Below, piece by piece: positions 27,087-35,263 of a stretch of DNA of 64,000 nt. This DNA comes from Planctomycetota bacterium (lineage in GTDB: Bacteria > Planctomycetota > UBA1135 > GCA-002686595), in assembly GCA_029259635.1 (NCBI GenBank), contig JAJDEU010000013.1, forward strand, positions 248,001 to 312,000, in the 5' to 3' direction. Both the position numbers and the translations under genes were made by a program. The first letter of the stretch is position 1, and every line of letters starts with the position of its first letter. A model generated the notes under the pieces. It saw only the letters and a program-made list of their open reading frames with translations, was not told the origin of the DNA and made no database searches.

Positions 27087-28151
27087 ATGAAGCGCAAGGT
27101 CATGATCGGAGCGCTCGTCTGGGCGCTGCTCCTCACGGTCGCTCACATCCAGCTGAACGTGGGCTGGAAAGCGCTGTCCGATGAGGCGCAGGTCCGTCTG
27201 GGACAGAAGCGACGCGAGCTCACGGTCGGCTTCCTACCCGTGACATGACACCTCACCTGCCCGGTCACCAGTTGGGTGACCGACCACTCCGATGAGGGCA
27301 CGCTCTTTCGCTCACGCAAGTTCACCGACTGGCCGACGGTCAAAGAAGCGCTGATCTCCAAGGACATTGGCGGCGTCTTCATTCTCGCTCCGATGGCAAT
27401 GCAGCTCGTCGCGGACGGCATTCCGATCAAGGTCGTCTACCTCGGTCACCGCGACGGAACCGCGATCATTGTCGGCAAGGACTCCGGCATCAACGACTTC
27501 AAAGGCCTAGCCGGCAAGACGATCGCGATCCCCAGTCGCTATGCCAACCAGAACATCTTGATGCACAAGTCGATGAAGGAGTGGGGCATGCCCTACGACT
27601 CGATCGACTTGCGCGAGCTTCCGCCGCCGGAACACCCGACCGCGTTGCAGGCAGGGACGATTGACGGCTACATCGTCGGTGAGCCTTTTGCCGCGAAGGC
27701 GGAGGTCGACGGGTTCGGCAAGGTGCTCTATCACACCAAGGATATCTGGCCCGAGTTCATCTCCTGCGTCCTGGTTGTGCAGGAAGATCTCATCGAAGGA
27801 CGCCGCGAACTGATTCAAGAACTGGTCGACGGCATCGCCAAGTCGGGCAAGTGGCTCGACGAAGACATCGAGCATCGCATGGATGCCGCGGAGGTCTCGG
27901 CGAAGAACTATTACTTCCAGGATCCCGAGCTCTTGAAGTACGTGCTCTCCAAACCGGTCGACCGCGTGAAGTACACGAACCTCGCGCCGCTGAAGCCGGA
28001 CTTCGACGAGATCATGGAGCTGGCCCACGAGATCGGCGTGCTGTCGCGGCGAGTCGGGTTCGACGAGTACGCCGATCCATCCTTTGTGCGCGACCTGGAA
28101 GAGCTCGATTGGAACATGGACCGATTGCCCAGCGCGGAGAGCAAGCCGTGA
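27087..28151 (+). CDS. Predicted selenocysteine-containing ABC-transporter substrate-binding protein (NMT1/NrtA-like)
   Basis: The frame runs from ATG 27087 (GGGAG upstream) to 28151 with a single in-frame TGA at 27246-27248, codon 54. Upstream: an N-terminal signal or anchor segment (MIGALVWALLLTVAHIQLNV) and the start of the NitT/TauT-type binding domain, ELTVGFLPVT. Then TGA, HLTCPVTSWVTD and a full NMT1-like domain: GVFILAPMAMQLVADGIPIK, ALQAGTIDGYIVGEPFAAKA, ELIQELVDGIAKSGKWLDED. In relatives such as NrtA/SsuA the residue after the GFxPxT-type strand lines the ligand pocket, so U54-x3-C58 would sit there. The protein has 354 aa with Sec. A near-perfect SECIS-like hairpin follows the TGA. 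The permease (GTGA overlap) and ATPase genes follow, so the transporter is complete. Two separate genes or a pseudogene are unlikely because codon structure is continuous across the TGA. Confidence 0.88.
27262..27282 (+). promoter_or_regulatory. Predicted bacterial SECIS element in the ABC binding-protein gene
   Basis: A perfect 8-bp hairpin, arms CGGTCACC (27262-27269) and GGTGACCG (27275-27282) with loop AGTTG, starts 13 nt after the in-frame TGA, so its loop lies 21 nt after it. Position, stem length and a G in the first two loop bases meet the bacterial SECIS consensus. It overlaps the codons for PVTSWVTD. Confidence 0.82.
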
Positions 28152-28972
28152 CTACTCCGCTCATCGTCATCGCCGTTGCCGCGCTGTGCTTCCTGATCGG
28201 TACGCGCGGGAGTGCACGCGTTCAAAACATCCTGTTGCCGCTCTCGGTCACCGCGATCTTGGTCGGTCTGTGGGACCTGGCCTGCGTACTAACCGATACT
28301 CAAGTCTTCCCGACGCCCGCCAAGACCTGGGCGGCCTTCGGCGAGATTGTCGAGAGCGAGCGCCTCTGGGGCGACACCGTCGCGAGCCTGTTCCGCGTCA
28401 CCTGGGGCTTCCTGCTCGCCGCCGCGGTCGGCATCCCGCTCGGACTCGTCGTCGGTTGGTCCACGCGCACCTTCCGCGCGCTCAACCCAATCATCCAAGG
28501 TCTGCGCCCGATCTCCCCCATCGCGTGGATTCCCATCGCGATCCTGTGGTTCGGCATCGGCGATGGCGCCGGCATCTTTCTGATCTTTCTGTCCTCCTTC
28601 TTTCCGATCACCGTCGGAACGATGGCGGCTGTGCGCAACATCTCGCTCGTGCATCAACGCTCGGCGATGAACTTTCAAATGACGGGCCTGGAGCTCTTTC
28701 GCCGCGTCGTCTTCCCGGCCTCCCTGCCGCAGATCATTACGAGCTTGCGAATTTCTCTCGGCGTGGCCTGGCTCGTGATCGTCGCCGCCGAGATGGTCGG
28801 CATGGATTCGGGACTCGGCTATCTCATCAACGACGCGCGCAACGCGGGCAGCCGCTATGACCTCGTCGTCGCCACCATGATCATTATTGGACTGATCGGA
28901 ATCGTGCTCGATCTCTTGATTCGCCAGCTCGAAAAGTTTGACGAAGTGCGCTGGGGGTACGTGAACCGATGA
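28148..28972 (+). CDS. ABC transporter permease (NitT/TauT type)
   Basis: The 274-aa inner-membrane protein has about six hydrophobic segments and the BPD_transp_1 fold. The EAA-type cytoplasmic loop is in MTGLELFRRVVFPASLPQII, and the region GLRPISPIAWIPIAILWFGI is typical of SsuC/TauC/NrtB permeases. It starts with GTG overlapping the stop of the Sec-containing binding protein gene and its stop overlaps the ATPase start (ATGA), so all three are one translationally coupled operon. Confidence 0.93.
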   Translation: MTTPLIVIAVAALCFLIGTRGSARVQNILLPLSVTAILVGLWDLACVLTDTQVFPTPAKTWAAFGEIVESERLWGDTVASLFRVTWGFLLAAAVGIPLGLVVGWSTRTFRALNPIIQGLRPISPIAWIPIAILWFGIGDGAGIFLIFLSSFFPITVGTMAAVRNISLVHQRSAMNFQMTGLELFRRVVFPASLPQIITSLRISLGVAWLVIVAAEMVGMDSGLGYLINDARNAGSRYDLVVATMIIIGLIGIVLDLLIRQLEKFDEVRWGYVNR

Positions 28973-29730
28973 GTGAGCGAACTCCAAAGGTCATCTTCGA
29001 GAACGTCTCGAAGAGCTTCGATGTCAAAGGTGACAAGCTTGAGGTGCTCGAGAGCATCGACCTCACCGTCGGCGAGGGCGAGCTGGTCTGTTTGCTCGGT
29101 CCGTCGGGCTGTGGCAAGTCGACTCTGCTCAACATCGCGGGCGGTTTCGAACAGCCGAGTTCCGGCACGATCAAGATCGACGGCGAACTGATCACCGCAC
29201 CCGATCCGCGCCGCGTCTTCGTCTTCCAAGAGTACGGCATCTTTCCGTGGGCTTCGGTCTGGGACAACGTCGTCTTGGGCCTGCGCCATCTCTCGAAGGA
29301 TAAGCAGTACGAGATCGCCTCGGAGATCATCGACCTGGTCGGACTGTCCGGCTTCGAAAAGACCTATCCCATGGCGCTCTCGGGTGGCATGAAGCAACGC
29401 GTCGAAGTGGCGCGCGCGCTCGCCGTCTCGCCCGACGTGCTCTACATGGACGAACCTTTCGGCGCGCTCGATTCGCTCACGCGACTGACCATGCGCTCGG
29501 AACTGATTCGCATCTGGAAAGACCGCAAGCCGACGATTCTCTTCGTCACCCATGACGTCGATGAAGCGATCCAACTCGCCGAACGCGTGGTCGTCTTCAC
29601 AGGTCGTCCCGGCAGCATCGCCGGTGTCATCCCGATCGACCTCGAGCACCCGCGCGATTTGGGCAGCGCGCAGTACGGCGTGATCAAGAACAAGCTCTAT
29701 GAGCTACTCGGCGTCAGCCACTTGATCTAG
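28969..29730 (+). CDS. ABC transporter ATPase (NitT/TauT type)
   Basis: The 253-aa protein contains Walker A (LGPSGCGKSTLLN), the Q-loop (VFQEYGIFPW), the signature LSGGMKQRVEVARAL, Walker B (VLYMDEPFGALDSLTR) and the switch His (FVTHDVDEAIQLAERV). It is most like SsuB/TauB/NrtD ATPases. It powers the transporter with the Sec-containing binding protein. Its 3' end overlaps the convergent CPBP protease gene by 27 nt. Confidence 0.94.
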   Translation: MSERTPKVIFENVSKSFDVKGDKLEVLESIDLTVGEGELVCLLGPSGCGKSTLLNIAGGFEQPSSGTIKIDGELITAPDPRRVFVFQEYGIFPWASVWDNVVLGLRHLSKDKQYEIASEIIDLVGLSGFEKTYPMALSGGMKQRVEVARALAVSPDVLYMDEPFGALDSLTRLTMRSELIRIWKDRKPTILFVTHDVDEAIQLAERVVVFTGRPGSIAGVIPIDLEHPRDLGSAQYGVIKNKLYELLGVSHLI

Positions 29731-30567
29731 TCGGGAGTGGGTTGACGCGGGGCGACACCCATCTTTGAGGATTCGCGCCATCCAAGCGATCACCGCTCCG
29801 GCGATGGCGATGATGAGGAGATAGCCGAGCCACTCCCACGGACTCGAAGATTGAATCATTTGCCGCGGCTCTTCCGGCCCAATCTGATCTCGCCCACTCC
29901 ACGCGACGATCGTGACGAAAGCGTTGTGAATGAAGTGACAGATCACACCGGGCCAAATCGATTCGGAGATGTAGGCGACATAGCCGAACCACATTGCGAG
30001 CGGAAAAATCGCACAGGCATACCGGACATCTCCATGAGCGACCGCAAAGAAAAAGCTCGAGATCAAGATCGCTGCCCGCGCTGGGTACCGCTTCAACAAT
30101 CGACTTTGAATGTAGCCGCGAAAGATCAGCTCTTCCGAGATCGCCGGCACAAGGGCCATGGAGATCAGGAGACTCAACAACCCACCACCTTCACCGGACT
30201 GAACCACGTTTTGGAGTTCCCGCACGCGTGGACTGTGGGCGCCGAACGCGATCAGCGTCATCATCCCTCCAATCGCAACCGCCGCGAAGCCACCCGCGTA
30301 GATGAGCGGTGAATACCAGAGCGAGAGTCGTCCTTCTCGAAGCAGCAATCGATCTGCGAGCTTTTCACTCGAACGCCGAACAAGCAGAACCAAGAGCCCG
30401 ACGTCGACCGCTATTTCGATGAACACACCGAACAAAACGTGATCGGATCGCTCTAAACCTGCCGACTCGAGGATCGTGACCACGAGTCTGATGCAGAAGA
30501 CAACGATGGGCACGTACAGTGCTCCAAGGACGAGCACGTGCCAGACGCGCGGACGCTTGGCCCCCAT
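29704..30567 (-). CDS. CPBP-family intramembrane metalloprotease
   Basis: The 287-aa integral membrane protein has about seven hydrophobic segments. The CPBP (Abi/CAAX-like) motifs are intact: EE-x3-R in ISEELIFRGYIQ, F-x3-H in FFFAVAHGD and H-x3-N in CHFIHNAFV. Members cleave prenylated or membrane peptides or act in bacteriocin self-immunity. The ATG at 30567 is used; the frame stays open upstream. It follows the pterin dehydratase gene by 20 nt on the same strand. The tail overlaps the ABC ATPase gene by 27 nt. Confidence 0.88.
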   Translation of the reverse strand: MGAKRPRVWHVLVLGALYVPIVVFCIRLVVTILESAGLERSDHVLFGVFIEIAVDVGLLVLLVRRSSEKLADRLLLREGRLSLWYSPLIYAGGFAAVAIGGMMTLIAFGAHSPRVRELQNVVQSGEGGGLLSLLISMALVPAISEELIFRGYIQSRLLKRYPARAAILISSFFFAVAHGDVRYACAIFPLAMWFGYVAYISESIWPGVICHFIHNAFVTIVAWSGRDQIGPEEPRQMIQSSSPWEWLGYLLIIAIAGAVIAWMARILKDGCRPASTHSRLDQVADAE

Positions 30568-30587
30568 CGGCAAATCGCTCGAACTCG

Positions 30588-30887
30588 TTAGACCACCTCT
30601 GCCATGCGCCCCGCCAACTTGAAGTCGAGTTCGGTCAGTCCACCTGCGGAGTGGGTCGAGAGTCGCACTTCCAACTTGTTGTAGACATTGAACCACTCGG
30701 GGTGGTGATTCATGCGCTCTGCGATCAATGCCACTTTGGTCATGAAACCAAACGCGGCGACGAAGTCTTTGAACTCCGTCTTCATCGAGATCCCGTTGTC
30801 CGAGAGGGTCCAGGTGAAGGCGCCCTTCTCGTTGAGGTCATCGAGCGCTCGTTCGATTTCGGATTCGCTTAGTTTATGGATGCTCAT
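30588..30887 (-). CDS. phhB: 4a-hydroxytetrahydrobiopterin dehydratase (pterin-4-alpha-carbinolamine dehydratase)
   Basis: The 99-aa protein has the family motif [20 protein letters not shown] (about 59-78) with the catalytic His pair and the second motif [12 protein letters not shown]. It dehydrates 4a-hydroxytetrahydrobiopterin in pterin recycling, or acts in molybdopterin-related metabolism in bacteria lacking phenylalanine hydroxylase; no hydroxylase gene is near. The length is typical. It is divergent from the osmoprotectant ABC operon (67-nt gap). Confidence 0.92.
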   Translation of the reverse strand: MSIHKLSESEIERALDDLNEKGAFTWTLSDNGISMKTEFKDFVAAFGFMTKVALIAERMNHHPEWFNVYNKLEVRLSTHSAGGLTELDFKLAGRMAEVV

Positions 30888-30954
30888 CGGTATTCCGAAC
30901 GAGTGTACGGGCTCCCCCCTGAAAAGGCATGGATGACCGCGTACACTCGCGAGG

Positions 30955-31752
30955 ATGACGACTGCATCCACGGAAGGGTCCGCAGGCGAGCTGCGTCACG
31001 CCATCGAGTTCACGCGAACCACCGTGAGATTCGGCGCGACGACCGCTGTGAACGGAATCGAGCTCTCCGTTCCCGCGGGACGCACAACGGCACTAATTGG
31101 TCCCAGCGGTTGCGGAAAGACGACACTGCTTCGGTTGGCCGTCGGGCTTCAGCGCGCCGACTTGGGCGACGTTCGCGTGCTCGGACGGAGGATCGAGAGC
31201 AACAGTTTGGCGGAACTGCGCCACTCCATCGGCTACGTCGTCCAAGAGGGCGGGCTCTTCCCCCACCTCTCCTGCGAGAAGAACGTCTCGATCGTCGCCG
31301 AGTTCTTGGGTTGGGATTCCGAGCGCATTCGCGCGCGCATGTCGGAGTTGTGCGCTCTGGTCCAGCTCCCCGAAGACTTAATCGCACGCGCGCCTTCCAA
31401 ACTGTCGGGAGGCCAACGTCAACGCGTCGGCTTGATGCGCGCGCTCTTTCTCGACCCCGAGCTCTTGTTACTCGACGAGCCGCTCGCCGCGCTCGACCCG
31501 ATGGTGCGCGCTGAACTGCAAGACGACCTGAAACAGATCTTCGCGCGACTCGAAAAATCCGTACTGCTCGTCACGCATGATCTCGCGGAAGCGGGCTATC
31601 TCGGTGACGAGCTCGTTCTCATGCGCGCGGGACAAGTCGTACAACGCGGCAGCCTGCGCGAGCTCTTCGAAGAGCCGACCGATCCTTTCGTCACCAGCTT
31701 CGTCTCCGCGCAACGCGGCGCGCGCGACGTTCTTGCGGAGGCTGCCCAGTGA
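30955..31752 (+). CDS. Osmoprotectant (glycine betaine/choline type) ABC transporter ATPase
   Basis: The 265-aa ATPase contains Walker A ([19 protein letters not shown]), the Q-loop ([13 protein letters not shown]), the signature [15 protein letters not shown], Walker B ([13 protein letters not shown]) and the switch His ([17 protein letters not shown]). It has no CBS domains, unlike OpuCA. It overlaps the fused binding-protein/permease gene by 4 nt (GTGA), giving a two-gene transporter. Confidence 0.9.
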   Translation: MTTASTEGSAGELRHAIEFTRTTVRFGATTAVNGIELSVPAGRTTALIGPSGCGKTTLLRLAVGLQRADLGDVRVLGRRIESNSLAELRHSIGYVVQEGGLFPHLSCEKNVSIVAEFLGWDSERIRARMSELCALVQLPEDLIARAPSKLSGGQRQRVGLMRALFLDPELLLLDEPLAALDPMVRAELQDDLKQIFARLEKSVLLVTHDLAEAGYLGDELVLMRAGQVVQRGSLRELFEEPTDPFVTSFVSAQRGARDVLAEAAQ

Positions 31753-33227
31753 GAGCGCTCGCACTCCTGCTGTGTCTCGCCGCCTGTGCGCCGGTCTCGC
31801 GCGACTTGCGAGTCGGATCGAAACGCTTTACCGAATCGCGCGTCCTGGGCGAGCTCGGTGTCATCGTCGCGAGAGGCACCGGCGCCACCGTCGCACCGCG
31901 CACCGAGTTCGGCGGAACGATGCTCGCCTGGAATGCGCTGCGAACCGGCGCCATCGACCTCTACCCCGACTACACCGGGACGATCATCAATGAGATCCTC
32001 GCGGGCGAATCGATCGAGAGCGCGGAGGAGCTGACCGAGGCCCTCGCGCAACACGGGATCCGGAGCACGGCGCCGCTCGGATTCAACAACACCTATGCGA
32101 TCGGGTTGCGCGAAGAGCGAGCGCATGAGCTCGGCATCGAACGCGTCTCCGATCTCGCCCAGCATCCCGACTTAAAACTCGGCTTCAGTAACGAGTTCAT
32201 GGATCGCGCCGACGGCTGGCCCGGATTGCGCGAGACCTATGGCCTTCCGCAGAGCGACGTGCGTGGTCTCGATCACGACGTTGCCTACCGCGCGCTTGAG
32301 AGCGGCGCCCTCGACGCGATCGACCTCTATTCGACCGACGCCGAGATCGACTATTACGCGCTGCGCGTTCTCGAGGATGATCGCGCGTATTTTCCGCGCT
32401 ACGACGCCGTGTTCTTGTATCGCGCGGAGCTCGCCACGACCGCGCCGACGCTCGTCCGCGAACTCGATCGGCTCGCGGGAAAGATTTCTGAAGACGCGAT
32501 GGTCGCGATGAACGCGCGCGCCAAGCTCGAGCTTGTCCCCGCAGCCACCGTCGCTTCCGAGTTCGCCGCGAGCCAGCTCGACCTGCACGTCTTGACGACC
32601 GAGCGAACCCTCGCCGAGCGCCTTTGGCTTCGAACGAAAGAGCACCTAACGCTTGTACTGATCTCGCTCTTCGCCGCGATCGTCATCGCGATTCCGCTCG
32701 GAATTCTCGCCGCCCGTCGCGAGCGTCTCGGCCAAGTCGTGCTCGCCATCACAGGTATCCTCCAGACGGTTCCTTCGCTCGCGCTGCTCGTCGTGATGAT
32801 CCCGCTGCTGAAACTCCTCGGCGCACCCTCGACCTACCTGATCGGATCCGCGCCCGCGATTCTCGCGCTCTTCCTCTACGGCTTGCTGCCGATCGTGCGG
32901 AACACTCACCAGGGCCTGAAGGACATCCCCGGCGACCTCCGCGATGCAGCCGAAGCGCTCGGTCTCTCCGCGCGCGCCAAGCTCTGGCGCATCGAACTCC
33001 CGCTCGCCTCGACCTCGATTCTCGCCGGCATCAAGACCTCGGCCGTGATCAACATCGGGACCGCGACACTGGGAGCCCTCATCGGGGCCGGCGGCTACGG
33101 CCAGGCGATCCTGACCGGCATCACCCTCGACGACACTGCGCTGATCCTCGAAGGCGCGCTTCCCGCCGCGCTCCTGGCGCTCATTGTCGAGTACGGAGTC
33201 CGGTCAAAAACCCGCGACTATTCCTGA
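31749..33227 (+). CDS. Fused osmoprotectant-binding lipoprotein and ABC permease
   Basis: The 492-aa protein carries its substrate-binding domain at the N-terminus and its permease at the C-terminus. It begins with a lipobox (LLLCLAACAP), then an OpuAC/OsmX-like domain (LRVGSKRFTESRVLGEL, AIDLYPDYTGTIINEIL, SNEFMDRADGWPGL) to about residue 275. An OpuCB-type permease with five to six hydrophobic segments and the loop DIPGDLRDAAEALGLSARAK follows. In many fused osmoprotectant transporters the permease comes first; here the order is reversed. A lipidated N-terminus followed by a membrane domain needs one extra crossing. The gene follows the ATPase by GTGA overlap; an MscS channel gene is next. 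Confidence 0.88.
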   Translation: MRALALLLCLAACAPVSRDLRVGSKRFTESRVLGELGVIVARGTGATVAPRTEFGGTMLAWNALRTGAIDLYPDYTGTIINEILAGESIESAEELTEALAQHGIRSTAPLGFNNTYAIGLREERAHELGIERVSDLAQHPDLKLGFSNEFMDRADGWPGLRETYGLPQSDVRGLDHDVAYRALESGALDAIDLYSTDAEIDYYALRVLEDDRAYFPRYDAVFLYRAELATTAPTLVRELDRLAGKISEDAMVAMNARAKLELVPAATVASEFAASQLDLHVLTTERTLAERLWLRTKEHLTLVLISLFAAIVIAIPLGILAARRERLGQVVLAITGILQTVPSLALLVVMIPLLKLLGAPSTYLIGSAPAILALFLYGLLPIVRNTHQGLKDIPGDLRDAAEALGLSARAKLWRIELPLASTSILAGIKTSAVINIGTATLGALIGAGGYGQAILTGITLDDTALILEGALPAALLALIVEYGVRSKTRDYS

Positions 33228-33254
33228 CTCCCCCCACTCGGTAACTTCTTTCCC

Positions 33255-34385
33255 GTGGAAGACGTCGAGACCCAATCTGCCTGGCAAAACCTGCTCGATC
33301 AATTCCTGTACGGGGAAGAGCCGTGGTTTGAGCGACCGATCATCCTCGCACTCGCCTACGTAGTCGGGTCCTTCATCGCCGCGCAGTTTGTCGACAAGCT
33401 TGTCTGCGGCACCATCCATCTGCTCGCGAAGCGGACGAAGACGGAAGTCGATGATCGTCTCATCGATTCGCTTCACGGCCCGATCGTCAAGACCGTCGTC
33501 CTAATCGGGCTCTGGTTCGCCTGCGATGCTCTGCGTTCTGGGGACGCGAGCGTCCACTGGGTTCATCGAACAATCATCTCGGTCGCCATCATCGTCTGGC
33601 TGGTCGCGTCACTGAAAATCAGCGGCCTGCTCTTGCGAGCGCTAGCCGGACACCCGACGCGCTTCCAGACGGTGGAAGACCGCACGCTCCCGCTGTTCGA
33701 CAACCTCGCCAAGATCCTGATCTTCGGCTTTGCGGTCTACTTCCTCATCGAAGCCTGGCAGCTCGACGCGACCGGCTGGCTCGCCTCCGCCGGTGTCGCG
33801 GGTATCGCGCTCGGCTTCGCCGCCAAGGACACGCTGGCCAACTTGTTCGCGGGCGTTTTTGTCATCGCCGATGGTCCCTATCACGTCGGTGACTACATCG
33901 TGCTCGAGTCGGGGCATCGCGGCCGCGTGCTCCACATCGGCCTGCGTTCGACGCGCATCCTCACGCGCGACGACGTTCAGATCACGGTTCCCAACTCGAT
34001 CATCGGAAACGGAGCGATCGTCAACGAGACTTCGGGTACTCCGCAGTATCGCTTGCGCGTCAAAGTCGGCGTGGCTTATGAGAGCGATGTCGACCTGGTG
34101 CGCAAGGTGCTGCTCGAAGTTGCCGAGGCCGCGGAAGCGCCGTTGAGTAACCCCGAACCGCGCGTGCGCTTCCGAAGCTTCGGCGCGTCCAGCCTGGACT
34201 TCGAGCTCCTGGTCTGGATTCGCGAACCGGAACTGCGTGGCCGCATCCTGGATTCGCTCAATACGGCCGTCTTCAAGCGCTTTCAGGCGGAAGGCATCTC
34301 GATCGCTTTCCCGCAGCAAGACCTGCATGTACGCTCGTTGCCCGACAACTGGACTTCCCCACCGAGCGAAGACCTCACCTCATGA
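33255..34385 (+). CDS. MscS-family mechanosensitive ion channel
   Basis: The 376-aa protein has several N-terminal hydrophobic segments and the MscS pore-lining helix region (WLASAGVAGIALGFAAKDTL, NLFAGVFVIADGPYHVGD). The beta-domain has VLHIGLRSTRILTRDDVQ and ITVPNSIIGNGAIVNE. It opens on hypo-osmotic shock to release solutes. Lying 27 nt after an osmoprotectant importer, it makes an osmotic up- and down-shock unit. It starts at GTG 33255 and overlaps a tiny membrane-protein gene by ATGA. Confidence 0.93.
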   Translation: MEDVETQSAWQNLLDQFLYGEEPWFERPIILALAYVVGSFIAAQFVDKLVCGTIHLLAKRTKTEVDDRLIDSLHGPIVKTVVLIGLWFACDALRSGDASVHWVHRTIISVAIIVWLVASLKISGLLLRALAGHPTRFQTVEDRTLPLFDNLAKILIFGFAVYFLIEAWQLDATGWLASAGVAGIALGFAAKDTLANLFAGVFVIADGPYHVGDYIVLESGHRGRVLHIGLRSTRILTRDDVQITVPNSIIGNGAIVNETSGTPQYRLRVKVGVAYESDVDLVRKVLLEVAEAAEAPLSNPEPRVRFRSFGASSLDFELLVWIREPELRGRILDSLNTAVFKRFQAEGISIAFPQQDLHVRSLPDNWTSPPSEDLTS

Positions 34386-34549
34386 CGACCGAAGCGACCA
34401 AGCCAAAGAATCTCCGAATCGCCGTCCGCCTGCTGGGTCTGATTCTGATCGCCTACGGAGCGCTCGCAGATTTCCATTCCGAGTGGTTGAGTCCCATCAT
34501 CATCGTTCTCGGATTGCTCTTCTTGATTACCGGCAAGGGCATTTTGTGA
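34382..34549 (+). CDS. Small two-helix membrane protein
   Basis: A 55-aa frame starts with ATG overlapping the MscS stop (ATGA). The peptide has a basic, charged N-terminus (MTTEATKPKNLRIAVR) and two hydrophobic segments (LLGLILIAYGALADF and WLSPIIIVLGLLFLI) ending in TGKGIL. The overlap with mscS and membrane character suggest a real small protein working with the channel. Family not recognised. Confidence 0.65.
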   Translation: MTTEATKPKNLRIAVRLLGLILIAYGALADFHSEWLSPIIIVLGLLFLITGKGIL

Positions 34550-34661
34550 ACCATCAATAGCTTGCTCAGTTCGAGCAAGACTTGCGACAAGTAGACCGCT
34601 TCGAACTTAAGTGGATCGCGTTTCACATCTCGAGAAGCAACACGCCGTCTAGCCGCCCATC

Positions 34662-35213
34662 GTGAGCTCGTCCGCCGAATCCGGTCTCGCACAAATTCTC
34701 CAGCTGGCCTACTCCGGTGAGTTGGCTGCCGCCTACGCCTATCGCGGTCACTGGAAGTCGTCGCTGCGGAAAGAGGATCGCGAGCGCATTCGCGAAATCG
34801 AGGAAGAGGAGTGGGACCACCGGCGGCTCGTTGGCGAGATGCTCGCCACGCTAGGTCAAAAAATCTCCCCCTTGCGCGAGCTGCGAGCGCATTGCATCGG
34901 CCGCACGCTCGGCGCGCTCTGCTGGATCACCGGCTGGCTCGCACCGATGATCGGAGCGGGCGCACTCGAGCGCCGCAACGTCTTCGAGTACATCACGGCC
35001 GCCGAGTTCGCGCGCGACTCGGGCCACGAAGAGTGGATCGACTGCCTGCTCGAAATGGCCGAAGTCGAGTGGGAGCATGAGGCCTACTTCCGAGGAGGCG
35101 TCGATCGACACTGGCTCGGCCGCCACCTCCCGCTGTGGGAGCGTCCCGGACAAAAGGCCGACATTCGAGCCCAGTTCGGACACTCTGGGCCCGAGCTACG
35201 GACACAGTCCTAA
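34662..35213 (+). CDS. Ferritin-like diiron protein, COQ7/demethoxyubiquinone hydroxylase-like
   Basis: The 183-aa, mostly helical protein contains two E-x2-H-type carboxylate-bridge motifs, EIEEEEWDHRRLVGEML (about 47-63) and EMAEVEWEHEAYFRGGV (about 128-144), with additional Glu in YSGELAAAYAYRGHW and NVFEYITAAEFARD. This is the four-helix ferritin-like diiron arrangement of COQ7. It starts at GTG 34662. The function may be quinone hydroxylation or another O2-dependent reaction. Confidence 0.72.
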   Translation: MSSSAESGLAQILQLAYSGELAAAYAYRGHWKSSLRKEDRERIREIEEEEWDHRRLVGEMLATLGQKISPLRELRAHCIGRTLGALCWITGWLAPMIGAGALERRNVFEYITAAEFARDSGHEEWIDCLLEMAEVEWEHEAYFRGGVDRHWLGRHLPLWERPGQKADIRAQFGHSGPELRTQS

Positions 35214-35263
35214 CCCGCTCGACGGTCCAGCGAGAATTTGCGCTCTCGGGTATTCTCGGGGGC

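Noticed and set aside
27045-27248. Separate 67-codon gene before the ABC binding-protein gene
   Set aside because: It ends at the TGA and its frame continues directly into the binding protein, giving signal peptide and first strand; it is the 5' end of the same gene.
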